In this document: in pieces, positions 24,540 through 36,379 of the stretch
Layout: the number at the start of each line of letters is the position of its first letter
How positions within the stretch are numbered: the first letter of the stretch is position 1
Assembly: GCA_022818135.1 (NCBI GenBank)
Contig: JAFMSR010000003.1
Coordinates: 37,810,095-37,874,094 of the forward strand
DNA: 64,000 bases
DNA from: Saxidomus purpurata
Taxonomy: Eukaryota; Mollusca; Bivalvia; Venerida; Veneridae
Reading direction: 5' to 3'
Translations under genes and position numbers: made by a program
Notes under the pieces: model-generated
What the model saw: only the letters and a program-made list of their open reading frames with translations
What the model was told of the DNA's origin: nothing
The model's database searches: none

Positions 24540-25640
24540 AGAAAACAATTTAAACAAGAGCTGTCAATAGATCAGCGCTTGAATTTTTTCAGTGCTTGCC
24601 AATAAAACAAGTTTGTTAGTATAAGGCAAAACAAGGATCTGTATAAGCAAGGGCCACAAGCAGCAAGATATTATGTAAAGAATTATCAAACATATTTGTT
24701 TGATATTCTTTAATACTGTAACAGCAAAGTTCTAAATTCATACTTAAAGTGGTAGTACTTAAATGATATATGTGCATGACAGTGCCAGTTGTTCACACAA
24801 GGTTTTTCTTTAACTTACAGATAGTTGTCATGATGGTACATAGTTTTTACGTATTCCAACTTTCAAAGTCATATCTCCAATGGTTAAGTCAACAAGTGGA
24901 TAAGAATGAAAAAATTTACAGATCGTCTATGTGGAAAAAGGGCATCATTCAAATGAAATCCTTGACAGAGTAACCTTCTCCTGCCTACAATGGTAAACAA
25001 GTATTCAAACTTTCAAAGTGATACCTCAAACAGTTCAGTCAAAAAGACTGGTACAAAAACTTTAACTGAGATTCTCAATTGATAAAAGGCTTTACTGTTT
25101 TAAAACAATCCTTGACAGAGTTACCTTCTCTTGCCAACAGATGGGGGTAATGATGCAAACATGTATTCCATGTTTAAAAGCAATACCTCAAGGGAATAGG
25201 TCAGTAAGTGGATTTTACCCATTTTAATAAATTTCATAAGTCAAAAAAGTGTCATAATTCTTACAAAAACCTTCACAGAGCTATGTATTTCTGTCTGTGG
25301 ATGGTAGTATTGCATGATGGCAAATAAGTATTATGATTCTCAAATCAATATCTATAATGGTTTTGAAATAAAGAGGCATGGTGCGAAAACTTAACCAAGC
25401 TCAATGCACTTTCTAAGTAAAAATGGGCCATAATTCTGACAAAAACCTTCACAAGAGTTATGTACTCTTGTCTGTTGATGGAAGTTATAATGGTGAACAA
25501 TTATGGTAAGTTTCAAAGCAATACCTTTAATTGTTTTGAAATAAAGTGGGTGGTACGTAAAACTTACCTAAGATGTGATACCAATGCCGAGGTGAGTAGG
25601 ATAGCTCCCCTTTTCTTTGAAAAATAGGGCTAAAAATCAG
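24540..25640 (+). repeat. Dispersed repeat with ~190-bp internal units
   Basis: Starts AACAAGAGCTGTCAATAG and ends GTGAGTAGGATAGCTCCCC-type. Between are about four units with GACAGAGTTACCTTCTCTTG and TGGTACGAAAACTTAACCA-type motifs. A shorter sibling with the same right end lies at 34622-35020. Confidence 0.7.
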
Positions 25641-26050
25641 TTGCTAATCAAAGATAAAGATGATTTTTTTTAATGATTTGTAAACTCACGCCAATTAAGG
25701 CTCATGTACACAAAAGCCAGTACTGGTGTTGTATAATGTTTTGTTAAAAAAGTTTGGCTTAAACAGTCCTTAAATAAAATGTCTACCATCATATTAAGTG
25801 TTTTTATCAAAAATGAACATTTTTTGTTTCAAAATCAATTAGCTTAATTTAGTCTTTAGGTCAGTCACTGCACTATATTGATGTTTTGCACAACAATAAA
25901 CTGATTGAAATGAAAATTCTACCTTAACAGAAAACTTAATATCAATCTGTATCAAAAATGGTAAGACCAAATTGATCTTTACATTGTCATCCTATCTTAT
26001 AGTTATAGACATATATTTTGTAGAAAACGACTTGTGTAAAAAGTTTTTAT
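25640..26050 (+). repeat. Isolated fragment related to the 1.33-kb array unit
   Basis: AATCAAAGATAAAGATGA, then AAGGCTCATGTACACAAAAG and CCAGTACTGGT...TTTTGTTAAAAAAG match array positions such as 13852-13960. Other stretches repeat the TTTTTGTCAAAAATGA...CAGTCCTTAAA sub-repeat. It is a relative of the array outside its TIRs. Confidence 0.65.
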
Positions 26051-26527
26051 AGGGGACTTTCTTATTCATTCTGCACGATGATACACAGTTTAACTCCCAC
26101 CTAACTCCTTGTTGGGAACCAAACTGAGATGACATGCCTAACTAGTATGTGGAATCAGAATAAGGCTGAAGTTTGTGGAAATAACAGCTTAAGACTTTAA
26201 GAGTCAAAATTTGTATTTATCATATATAAATTCATCACTTGCCCTTATCATAATTACTCTTTCTCTATATTACAACTGATCTTCTGTATTCATCAACCAA
26301 GCTGTCGATAGTTGTAAGAGCAAGATTTTTATCGATTTATTGGATTGATCAGGCATTTCTTATCTGCTTTTGCTTGAATAAGCAATTCTGAGCAACATCT
26401 GAATGACTATACACAGGTTGAGTATCTGTTTAGTAGAACAGTCTGAATTACATCGACTAGCCTGAATGGTGCAGTCGTGAAAAATAGTAATATACAAAAA
26501 GGCCAGGCCACATTTATCTTAAAAGTC

Positions 26528-26867
26528 TTTGTTTGCTATCTCTCGACCCTACTTTTTGAAGTTGGGTAGGTAGGTAGGCAATTTATTTATTTTTTATTTG
26601 AAAAAAAAAAACAACAGTACTTTATGTGATGGTTTCTTACAGAATACTTCTTATATAGAAATAATACAAGTCTATATGATGGATAAAAGAATATAAATGA
26701 AACATACAATTTTAAACTATCATCTTCATTTGTCTCATCCTCAAATTTCCATCTCAACATTTTAAAACAAAATTGAAAAATTGAAAAAATTTGATCTGGC
26801 TGGTCCAATGAAAATATTCGGAGAGCAGCATTTTTAGAGGGTCAGTCCGGAGACAGCAAACAAACCT
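26528..26867. mobile_element. Short TIR element, GTTTGCT(A/G)TCTC ends
   Basis: GTTTGCTATCTCTCGACCCT at 26530 and the inverse of a similar sequence (GAGGGTCAGTCC...AGCAAAC, ending about 26867). A TAGG-repeat sits inside the left end. No coding capacity. Confidence 0.4.
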
Positions 26868-27133
26868 ATTTTTAATTTTGGCCTCATAGTTTTAAAGAAG
26901 TTTGAAGTTATCCCTATTTTAGCCTATGTAAATCATGTGACACCCAGGGCAGGGTCAAGATTTGAATATCCTTGGTAGGGTTACATTTGGCAATGCTACA
27001 TACCAAATATCTATGCTAATAACAATGATGACTTTTACACTAAGAACAATGAAGAAACTTTGAACAGTAACAAATATATAATCTAATGCTGTCTTTAAGT
27101 TTCCTTATATTTATAAATGAAGCACATATTTAC

Positions 27134-27209
27134 CTTTTGTCCACATTTAGGTCTTCAGCTCCAACAGGTAAATCAGTGGTTTTCTAACATCTTCTTTCAC
27201 ACTCCATGT
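27134..27209 (-). pseudogene. Possible minus-strand exon with a frame break
   Basis: Acceptor TTTATGCAG|ACA and donor AAAAG|GTAAAT. The upstream half reads TWSVKEDVRK in one frame; the downstream half reads TTDLPVGAEDLNVDK in another, with the switch at a run of four A (27179-27182 in plus coordinates). The downstream frame joins in phase to 24219-24280. This suggests a one-base loss in a homopolymer, either real decay or an assembly error. Confidence 0.3.
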
Positions 27210-28500
27210 CTGCATAAAGAATGAAAATTTTTACAATTCAGTGTTCAGGTGTTTACTCAAATATTACTGTTAGAAGTCAACAATTACAAGAGAATATATC
27301 TCACTTCACCCCAGAGACCAAGTGTGGGGTAATCTTTTAACATCACTATTATTACATTCAATCCACATAACAATTTGTACTGTAACCATCAAATCAATTA
27401 CTGGGATTTTACCCCTGAGCAATCACACATAATCCATTTTGCTGTCTGAAATCTGTACACTTTGCATGCATTGGGTATTTCACACATTGTTGAAAAGATA
27501 AACTGAACATAGTACATGTACTTGCAAAACCTATTAATAACAAATTAACCTTTACCCTGATGACCACTAGTGTGTCTGCCTTTGCAAAGAGTGCAGATCA
27601 TGATCAGGCCTATAGTACTGCTGGGTAATACATTGTTGTTGTGAACTGTAGTACCATAATGTAATACTGTACAGTACAGTATACTAGACCTGACCAGTGT
27701 AACTGTAAATGTACATGTACATGTAAACGTACTCTGTATTTGAACAATGTATTGAGGGACCATCTCAAGTTAGAACAACAATACAATATTATGTCAAATT
27801 TAGTTGTTTACGATGGACAATCATACCAATGCAAATGTAGACAATTAATGGTAATTTATCATGCGGGTGTCTCCGGACCGTGCAATTGCATGTTTAACAA
27901 TTATTACTTTGCTGTTATTAGTGCGTTTATTAAGTTTTTAGCACATCATTCGTTCATCTAAGGGTTGTCTGATTTATTTGACAGTCCGATTATGGAGTCA
28001 TTAGCGAATGTCGGTTCGGGTATATTCTGTCACCAAGCGAAACACATTCATCAATAAGTGGAAGTTCTTGATCTCCAATTTTTGTCATTAGGTTAATCTG
28101 GTCATTTATCATGCATCAAAGGGAGATAACTCATATAGTGAAAACGGACAGTTTATCAAAAACAAAATTGGTTGTCAAGACAAAAAATTTTTTGCTGTCA
28201 ACAATGTTTTATGAAAACACAATGCAAAAGCAAGAGTTGAGACTCCAGACATTCAAATTCTTAAATTACCTCCCTTTGAATTGAATATAAAGGTGAATGT
28301 ATGACGTTATAGCTGAAAGCTCCTGTGGTGATTTTTAATTATTTTTTGTGTGTGGATAAACTCACTTCCCAACTGATAAAGTTTAGTATTCTTACAGATG
28401 ATTGAATTCCACCTCCTGCATTGTGAGATATGGTGTTTCTTTCTCATGCATAGTAAATCCCATTATAAACCTGTTAAGTTTTTATGTTAGGTCAGTGTAT
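27210..28500. other. Unique sequence without a supported gene
   Basis: Contains a near-palindromic TGTACAGTACAGTATA (27668) and ATGTACATGTACATGT (27709). Frames of 72-86 codons occur on both strands but carry no splice-consistent or domain evidence. Confidence 0.4.
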
Positions 28501-28545
28501 CTGACGACGACGATGATGATAATGATAATGATTATTATTATAACC
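28501..28545 (+). repeat. (GAY/GATAAT)n microsatellite
   Basis: GACGACGACGATGATGATAA followed by TGATAATGATTATTATTATA. It is followed directly by a small hairpin (ACCAGGTTTTT...AAAACCTGGT, 28544-28566). Confidence 0.9.
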
Positions 28546-28614
28546 AGGTTTTTCTTAAAACCTGGTAATTACAATGGCGTTGTCGTATGTCGGGCGGGTG
28601 GGAGGTCGTCAAAC

Positions 28615-29240
28615 ATTTGGTTTCCGCTCAATAACTTTAGTTAAGAGTGACCAATTGCAATGAATATTGGCGCATATGTAGCTTGCGTAGAGAGGAGGTT
28701 TGCAATTGCACTAAGGGCTCTATCCTCAAGGTCAAGGTCACTGTTACTAAAAATAGAAAAATGGTTTCCGCTCAATAACTCTAGGTAGGAGTGACCAAAA
28801 ACAATTAAACTTGGTGTGTAGGTAGATTGTGCGGAGAGGAAGCTTCGAATTGCATTTTGGGTCACTAAAATCAAAGTCAGTGAGAAATAGATTCCTATCA
28901 AAAACTTAGGCTATACTAGGAGTGACGAATTACAATGCAAATCAGTGTGTAGGTAGCCTATGTGGAGATTTGGATTGCATTTTGGTAACTAGGGTCTAGG
29001 TCAAGGTCACTGTTATTGAAAAAAAGATTGTTTTTAAATTTTAAAATTGTTCTAAAAATATTTTTTCGGGGTCAAGGTCATTTTTTACTAAAAAGATTTT
29101 TTAAATTCTGAAATTGTTCTGAAATGTTTTCAAAATAAATGAATATTTTCGGGGTTTGGGCTCAAGGTCACTGCAGTTTTATATATGTTTATTTTTAATA
29201 TTAATAAAACATTTTCTTTGAGGGGGTGGGGTTTCAATGT
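28615..29240 (+). repeat. ~145-bp degenerate tandem repeats
   Basis: GGTTTCCGCTCAATAACT at 28618 and 28762, AGGAGTGACCAA/GAGTGACCAA/AGTGACGAAT and GTCAAGGTCACTG recurring to about 29170. Three to four units, increasingly degenerate to the right. Confidence 0.75.
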
Positions 29241-29571
29241 CAATGTCAATGTTTTTTTTAATTCTCATTAATTTAGGTAATATCACTTGTTTTTTAGTCA
29301 AGTTCACTTGAAGATTTTTTTTAAAATTCTAGATTTTCTCCCGGTACCATTGAAAACCTCTGTTGTGGACATCATTTGTTTTATTCTAGTAATGGTACAA
29401 TTGATGTTGATGGGACAATGACTATCATGAAAACGACGATTTTGATGAAACTGATCATTGATTAATTTAATTGCAAGGATGAATCTCTTCATGATGATTA
29501 TGATGATGTCGTATATGTTCAATCTTGTATTAGTTCTACAGTACACGATAGTAATGATTAATTAGGCAAAC

Positions 29572-29820
29572 AAGAGGGCCATGATGGCCCTGTATCGCTC
29601 ACCTGTCTACCATTGGCAAAAATAAAAGGTTATTAATAGCAGAAAGGATCAATTTTTACCTTTGGCTCATGATATCCTCTTAATAAGCCTATGTAAAATC
29701 AAAAGACCCCCCCCCTCCCAGGCAGGGTTAATTTTGACCCTGAGGTCATGATTTGAACAATCTTGGTAGAGAGTCAATTATTGCCACATGCTGAATATCT
29801 AAGCTCTAGGCCTCATTATT
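29572..29820 (+). repeat. Dispersed mollusc-type repeat, left part
   Basis: GAGGGCCATGATGGCCCTGT then CGCTCACCTG, GGCAGGGTTAATTTTGACC and CATGATTTGAACAATCTTGG. The same family occurs at 26860-27010, 56230-56850 and 59435-60990. Its right half is replaced here by the minisatellite. Confidence 0.75.
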
Positions 29821-30250
29821 TTGCTGTCTGATCATGATCTGCAGTGTTGGCAATTCATTTTTTTGCTGTCTGATCATGATCTGCACTGTAAGCTATTCAT
29901 TGTATGTTGGCTGGTCATGATCTGCACTGTCAGCTTTTTATTTTTTGCTGTCTGATCAATCATGATCTGCACTGTTTGCTATGCATTATTTAGCTGTCTG
30001 ATCATGATCTGCACTTTCATTATTTAGCTGTCTGATCATGATCTGCACTTTCATTATTTTGCTGTCTGATCATGATCTGCACTTTCATTATTTTGCTGTC
30101 TGATCATGATCTGCATTGTAAGCTATTCATTATTTTGCTGTCTGGTCATGATCTGCACTGTAAGCTATTCATTAGTTTGCTGTCTGATCATGATCTGCAC
30201 TGTAAGCTATTCATTATTTTGCTGTCTGATCATGATCTGCACTGTGAGCT
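29820..30250 (+). repeat. Minisatellite of 33-44 bp around TGATCATGATCTGCA
   Basis: Eleven copies of (T)GRTCATGATCTGCA at about 29835-30230, joined by TATTTTGCTGTC and TGTAAGCTATTCAT variants. The core TGATCATGATC is nearly self-complementary. It lies inside a dispersed repeat that starts with GAGGGCCATGATGGCCC (29572). Confidence 0.9.
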
Positions 30251-30329
30251 ATTCAATTTTTTAACAATTTATAGTGATAGAAGGACAAGAGCTTATTCTT
30301 TTATGTATGGAATGATATTGAGGTAAAAA

Positions 30330-30545
30330 TTACACAATGCCTGCTTACTGTTACAATTTACTCATTGACACTGCTATTGTGCTTATTGGTACAGTCACTA
30401 TGCATGCTTGCACTTTCATCACGCTTGTTGACAATTACACAATGCCTGCTTACTGTTACAATTTACTCAGTGGCACTGTTATTGTGCTTATTGGTACAGT
30501 CATTATGCATGCTTGCACTTTCATCACGCTTGTTGACAATGATAC
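30330..30545 (+). repeat. ~105-bp tandem duplication in the foldback left arm
   Basis: ATTACACAATGCCTGCTTAC starts copies at about 30329 and 30434; both run through ATGCATGCTTGCACTTTCAT to CGCTTGTTGACAAT. The right arm has only one copy, so the duplication followed formation of the inverted repeat. Confidence 0.9.
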
Positions 30546-31096
30546 CATGCTTGCTGGAAGTTACAACTTGTATGGTGTTTAGTCCCTGATGTCTATATGG
30601 CTGAATGACAGTGCAATGTAACGTAATGAAATATTTCAACATACCGGGACTGTATATAAGCTTTGATATTTCAACATTGCACAGTTATAATGCTCTTAGA
30701 ACAAAACACACGATGTGACCACACAAAATGAAAGATGCAATCAGCCACTAAGCAAGTTGAAAGTAAGCATAATGTTAATTGCAAATTTGCACATCACATT
30801 TTGATACCAGGGGGCGCACGTTCGTAGTTTTCGCGAAAGATAGCGGAAATCTCCGGCCTATGACGGACTTAAATTAGCTGTTGCCTAAACCGTTTCCCAT
30901 CAGTTGTGTCCTTTTGTTTCAATTACTCCATTAATTAGCACATCGCCGCTTAAGTTTTACGTAGCTTTCAAGCTTTATTTACAGACAATATTTTTATTAT
31001 TGGAAGAAATACATCGCCTTTTAAAAATTCTCTCGATGTCTCCTCTATACTACTGACACAATTTAATCGGCATCGTTATTATAAGTGGAATAAAAC

Positions 31097-31458
31097 AGGG
31101 GCGGATCCAGGATTTGGTCTTAGGTGGGGCGTAACTTTTTTGCCATCTGCTCAAGCCTTATAAGACGGCAATTATAACTGTGTTTTATTCTTTGTTTTTA
31201 AGTAATCCAACACTAAACAGCGGTTGAGCGAGCGAGTGTATAATTAACATCTATAATTGAATGGCAATGAACAATGTCAGGGCCGTAGCCAGAGGTTAAA
31301 AAAATAGGAAGGCCATTTTTTGCATTTTCCTGCATTTCAAACGTGTTTTTGATACTTTTAAGATACCGATTTCGGAAACAGAAAATATAAATTTATACTC
31401 AGACATTTATTTAAGGTTGGGGAATTTTAGCCCCCCCCCCCCTGGATCCGCTAGTGTA
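31097..31458. mobile_element. MITE with GGGGCGGATCCAGG termini
   Basis: GGGGCGGATCCAGGATTT at the left and CCCCCTGGATCCGC at the right form inverted termini. The left end also continues AGGTGGGGC, typical of this common animal MITE type (from memory). Target duplication is not clear. Confidence 0.55.
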
Positions 31459-31544
31459 AAAAATTGACGTAGAAGACGAGTACTAGAACTGGAGAAGATT
31501 CTACAAGACCAATACAAGTTATGTTTTGTCTCTGTTGTAAATAG

Positions 31545-31930
31545 TGTAGTGATTGTAGGTTTATAGGCCACTTCCAACAGCCTTGCTGTTGGGTTATAAC
31601 CCTTTAGCGACGTGGTTGAGTGTTCGCCTTCAGGTCACAAGGTCCGGGGTTCGAGCCCCAGGACGGACCTTGGTATTTTCTCAACCAGGATTTACTTTAA
31701 TGGTGTCAGAAGTGTTTGACGGACTCATTCGGGGAGCATAGAGGGTCAATCTGGAGGGCTGTCTAGCTCTGAAGAAGTGTAGTGATTGTAGGTTTATAGG
31801 CCACTTCCAACAGCCTTGCTGTTGGGTTAACCCTTTAGCGACTCGGATGAGTGTCCGCCTTCAGATCACGAGGTCCGGCGTTTGAGCCCCAGGAGGGACC
31901 TTGGTATTTTCTCACCCAGGATTTACTTCA
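31545..31930 (+). mobile_element. Two tandem tRNA-derived SINE copies
   Basis: GTGTAGTGATTGTAGGTTTA starts each copy (about 31545 and 31778). Both continue with CCTTGCTGTTGGGTT, a B box (GGTTCGAGCCC at 31648; diverged GCGTTTGAGCCCC at 31878) and TTGGTATTTTCTCA. The copies are about 233 bp apart and both in plus orientation. Confidence 0.75.
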
Positions 31931-32212
31931 ATAGGTTTTTTGGGCATAGTAGAGTAGTATACCATCGGAAGTGCTATTGAGCCATTCTGCACTAGTCAAT
32001 TGCAATCATTACTCGGAATGGGAGGGGAAATTGCCGTGTTTTTAGCATCCAGCTTTCCCATGCAGGAGTTATGTTATGTGTTGTAACTGAGGGGCAGGAG
32101 TGTTAAAGAAGGATTTGACATTTTATAAATATAGTGAAAATGGAAGTGGAAATCTGTTTGTTTTTTAACATTATCTGTATGCATTTATTGAAGTAAAGCA
32201 TTATATTCATAT

Positions 32213-32429
32213 CAGTGGTGTAGCTAGGTTAAAACAATGTGTACTCTAAGCGGTTCCAGCACCAAAGATGCGAACATACTAGGATTGTTTGTGGGCTATC
32301 CTTCTTGAAAAAATAGAAATGAGGAAGCCCAATGATGCATTTAAAATTAATTTTAAAACCGATCATTTTGAACACACCAATTAATGTGTACGCAACTGCA
32401 TTTTTTGCGTACCGGTACCTACGCCACTG
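32213..32429. mobile_element. Small hAT-like MITE with CAGTGG(T/C)GTAG termini
   Basis: CAGTGGTGTAGCTAGG at 32213 and the inverse CCTACGCCACTG ending at 32429. No open frame; 217 bp. An 8-bp target duplication is only weakly matched, so the superfamily is tentative. Confidence 0.55.
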
Positions 32430-34004
32430 CACATTATTCAAAGATTTTATCATAATTACATGTACAAAATGTGACCTATTGGTCTAGCAGAATTAGAAAT
32501 AAAATAAAAATCTAACTGACAAAGGATATGATTTTAATTGATTGCATTAATAAGTATTATTTTCAAACAAAATGATTACATGTAAAAATATAAAACATAA
32601 CACCAGATATACAAAAACATACATTTAAACTGAACATTTTTCACAGTAAAATGATTTATAACATGCTTAATATGATGTTGTTAAAGTGGGGCGTATTGTC
32701 ACTAATGTGGGACGAATCGTAAATGGGGCAAATCGTTATATTACCTTCCTTTTATAATACATTTCCTAGAAAATCAAGGATTTAAAATTCCTGTAACCTC
32801 CAAGGCACTCAGTATGTTACCAAATATTGAACATTTAGTTATGAAAGAAATTTTTATGAAAGATTTCAGAAAGATATGATATGTTGTAACGTGTAATGTC
32901 CATGGTAATTTATTGCTACAAGCTAATTTACCTTACAGCAATTATGTTACAAAATATCAGTTTATCCACGATAATCTTTCCGGCAAATAATTATTCAAAT
33001 TACGGAAAAACACGACTAGAACATAGCGCCCCCTGTTATCAAAATGTGACTTATAATTTTGAAATGACATTATGCTTAGTTCTATTTTGCCTAGTGCCTG
33101 ATAACATTTTCCATACTGGTTGATCACTTCGTGCATTTTGTTCTTGGATGCAAGATAACCACAGCATGCAAATAAACCATTACGCTAGATTGCACTGTCA
33201 TTCAGTCAAATGAAAATATGAAAAAGGCATCATGGCCTAAACAACATACAAGTTGTAACTTCCAGCAAGCATGGTATCATTGTCAACAAGCGTGATGAAA
33301 GTGCAAGCATGCATAATGACTGTACCAATAAGCACCATAGCAGTGTCAATGAGTAAATTGTAACAGTAAGCAGGCATAGTGTAATTTTTACCTCAATATC
33401 ATTCCATATTTATGAAAGAAAAACATTCATAGGCATATATCAAATATTGATTTAATTTTATATATGAACTTTCTTGTGATGTGAATGTAAAAATTACAAC
33501 TACATTTTTTGTACCAGAAGTTCAACTAGGGGTCAAGAACATGTATTGCATCATTGCTATCTAAAACTTTATATAAGTGCCAATTTTAGGCCAGAGTTTT
33601 TATATTGCTTGGTTTATGGGAAGTTTTCTTAAATATTGAGTATGAAGGACTTTTCCTACTGTATTGAACAGAGCACATATTGAACATCAGTCTACTGCAC
33701 CTGTCAATTCGTCATTTTCGAACAAAATAAACACTTTAAAATAATTACTTTCAATTATATATCCCTACTATTCTGACACTTCATTAACTAGTCTGTGGAG
33801 TTGTCAGTTCATAATGTCATTGTTATTCTACCTTTTCAAAAAATAGGACAGGCAGTCGCATAAACCAAGAGATATAAAAACTCTGGTCTACCATAGAGAG
33901 ATCCAAGATGTGTACTGATTACAAGACAAATGTCATTTATCAATATTATGGTGTTAAAATACTGCAATAAAATTAGCAAATGAGGTGTTCAATAAACAAC
34001 ACAT

Positions 34005-34625
34005 TATTAAAACTAGAAATCATCAAAACAACCTTTCAGACAAATTTCAAGGATATCTGGGCTGAAAATGTAACATTTAGAGTGTTAACAAGGTTTTTCC
34101 ATATTTGGGCTCTGTGACCTAGTTTTTGACCCCAGATGACCCATATTCAAACTTGAGCTAGAAATCATCTTAACAACCTTTCTGACAAATTTCCAGGATA
34201 TTTGGGCTGAAAATGTTACCTCTAGAGTGTTAACAAGGTTTTTCCATATTTGGGCTGTGTGACCTAGTTTTTGACACCAGGTGACCCATATTCAAACTTA
34301 AGCTAGAAATCAACCAAACAACCTTTGTGACAAATTGCCAGGATATTTGGACTGAAACAGTAGCCTCTAGAGCCTTAACAAGATTTTTCTATTTTTGGGT
34401 CATGTGACCTAGTTTTTCATCCGAGATGACCCATATTCGAACTCGTCCGAGTAATTACTGGGACAAACATCCTGACCAAGTTTCGTGACAATTGAGGAAA
34501 AAATGTGACCACTAGAGTGTTAACGAACTAAATGTGGACGGACGACGGACGACAGACGATGGACGACGGACAATCATCGATCCTAATAGCTCACCCTGAG
34601 CCAGCTCAGGTGAGCTAAAAAGTGG
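34005..34625 (+). repeat. ~155-bp tandem repeats, mollusc-type dispersed element
   Basis: AGAAATCATC, CAACCTTTCTGACAAATTTC, GAGTGTTAACAAGGTTTTTC and TGTGACCTAGTTTTTGA recur three times. The element ends with a GGACGGACGACGGACG run and the palindrome CCTGAGCCAGCTCAGG (34596-34611). Confidence 0.8.
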
Positions 34626-35045
34626 ACTGGTAAGAAAAACTTAACCAAGATTCTAAGTCGATAAAGGGCCTTAATTTTTAAAACAAATCCCTGACAGAGT
34701 TACCTTCTCTTGCCTACAGATGGGGGTAATGATGTGATCAAGCATTCGAAGTTTCAAAGCAATATCTCAAAGGGTTATGGCAATAAGTGGATTTAACCCA
34801 TATTCAATGTATTTTCTAAGTAAAAAAGGGGCATAATTCTGTCAAAAACCTTGACTGTTGATGTACGTCCTGATGGTAAACAAGTATGGTTAGTTTCAAA
34901 GCAATACCTCTAATAGTTTTGAAATAAAGTGGGGTGGTACGAAAAACTTAACCAAGGTGTGACACCAACGCAGACGCCGGGGCGAGTAGGATAGCTCCCC
35001 TTTTCTTCGAAAAGTCAAGCTAATAAACTAGAGCTATCACTGGAA
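34622..35045 (+). repeat. Second copy of the GAGTAGGATAGCTCCCC-ending repeat
   Basis: AAAACTTAACCAAGATTCTAA, CTGACAGAGTTACCTTCTC and the end GGGGCGAGTAGGATAGCTCC match the repeat at 24540-25640 in the same orientation. About 400 bp. Confidence 0.75.
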
Positions 35046-35829
35046 GTGATCAATACCCCGAGTTGCTTATGCGCTGGTCACAAAACGAAAGAAGTATCAG
35101 TGCAAAAGTACATGGAGTGACAAGTATGTTTTACTAAATATATTCAACATATGAATCTGCCATGAATATTATGATAAACATATCTTAAAGAGTGCAATGA
35201 ATAAAAATTTTAAAAAACCCCAAAAACTATTCCTAATTTTTGTTTCTATACTAAACGTAACTTATAATGCACCACCTGCCTTTTTCCTTCTTTATTTTAA
35301 TATTGACCCTTTCAATATCTGCCAGATTATTTTTAGCTATGAAATCAGTATACGAAAGCTATAGTGTCATGCATTTATGAAAATATTGGGTAGAAACTTC
35401 CTCATTTCTGTATCAATCAAGTTTCAAAATTTTCTGTTGTTACCTGTTATTGGTTATATGTATCCATTGGTTCCTTAGTTATGGCACTAGACAGACCGAC
35501 AACATTCTCACGAAGTAATACTTATGTGGCTATACTATTGCTCTCTCCAGTGTTCTTTTAGCCAAATAAAGAAATTTTAGTGACATAACAGACTGAATTA
35601 ATAGAATTTTCATTTTTGATTTACGTATCTTTTCTTGAAGTTGTGCATTAATCAAAGTTCATGCCTCGGAGGCCTTGAATGTAGAAAAATTATGTGGTTA
35701 ACTTTAACTTTTGACGAAGCAATTCATAGACTTGCATCCATGTATCAATTTTATTTTGCATTCCAAATACTTGGCGGCATTGAATGACAGCAACTGCAGG
35801 ATTATTACAAATTACCTGACACACAATCT

Positions 35830-36379
35830 GACAAATATTTTTGTAATAAATCAACTTGGTTTATTAGGAGAAATCTACATGAATGCTCACAAGAATTTAA
35901 ACTACAAGCCTATAACAGACTCATCAGACCAGTTTTAGAATATGCATGCTCAGTATGGGATCCCCACCAGATATATTTAAAAGACAAATTAGAAGCAGTA
36001 CAGAAACGCTCAGCAAGATTCATTACTTCAAATTACAACTTCGATCCAGGAAGCACGACTGAAATTTTAGGAAAGTTAAAACTAGATTCTTTAAATGGAA
36101 GGAGGAAAGAGAGTCGTCTTGTTTTATTCTGCAAGGGTTTGAATAACGCTGCAAGGGTACCTGTTAATAATCTTGTTAAACCTATAAGTGTTACAAAGAA
36201 CAAACATGATGAACATTTCAACTTAATTTATGCTGAGACAGACAGATGTTTTTAAATTAAGCTTCTTACTCAACACTATATGGGATTGGAATTTACTACC
36301 CCATGTAGTTATACAGAATTACAGGAAATCAACTAATCCAGTGAATATGTTTATTAAGGAAATCAGAAAAAGTGAATAG
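35830..36379 (+). pseudogene. Non-LTR retrotransposon reverse transcriptase, C-terminal fragment, frameshifted
   Basis: The frame through 35905 reads FIRRNLHECSQEFKLQAYNR, then IRPVLEYACSVWDPH, KLEAVQKRSARFI and a downstream RRKESRLVLF. This is the typical tail downstream of the RT catalytic domain in CR1/Jockey/RTE-like ORF2 proteins. Near 36230-36255 the frame shifts, and the matching end (TIWDWNLLPH) continues in another frame to a TAG at 36377. The catalytic RT core and endonuclease are absent, so this is a 5'-truncated, dead copy. The family cannot be fixed from this tail. Confidence 0.8.

Larger units (their letters stand above)
30300..33413. mobile_element. Foldback element with ~0.4-0.5-kb inverted arms and nested elements
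   Basis: Left arm 30300-30817 and right arm 33026-33413 are reverse complements: GGAATGATATTGAGGTAAAA (30308) with its inverse near 33400, TGCATGCTTGCACTTTCATC (30401) with its inverse near 33300, and CAGGGGGCGC (30809) with GCGCCCCCTG (33026-33035). The left arm has a ~105-bp tandem duplication that the right lacks. The 2.2-kb interior carries a GGATCCAGG MITE, two SINEs and an hAT-like MITE, so it is an old landing site. Confidence 0.8.

Noticed and set aside
29820..30250. Regularly spaced repeats resembling a CRISPR array
   Set aside because: Eukaryotic window; spacers are related to one another, unit length varies, and there are no cas genes. It is a minisatellite.
32213..32429. 8-bp target duplication for the small hAT-like MITE
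   Set aside because: The flanking octamers match only partly; not enough to claim a duplication.
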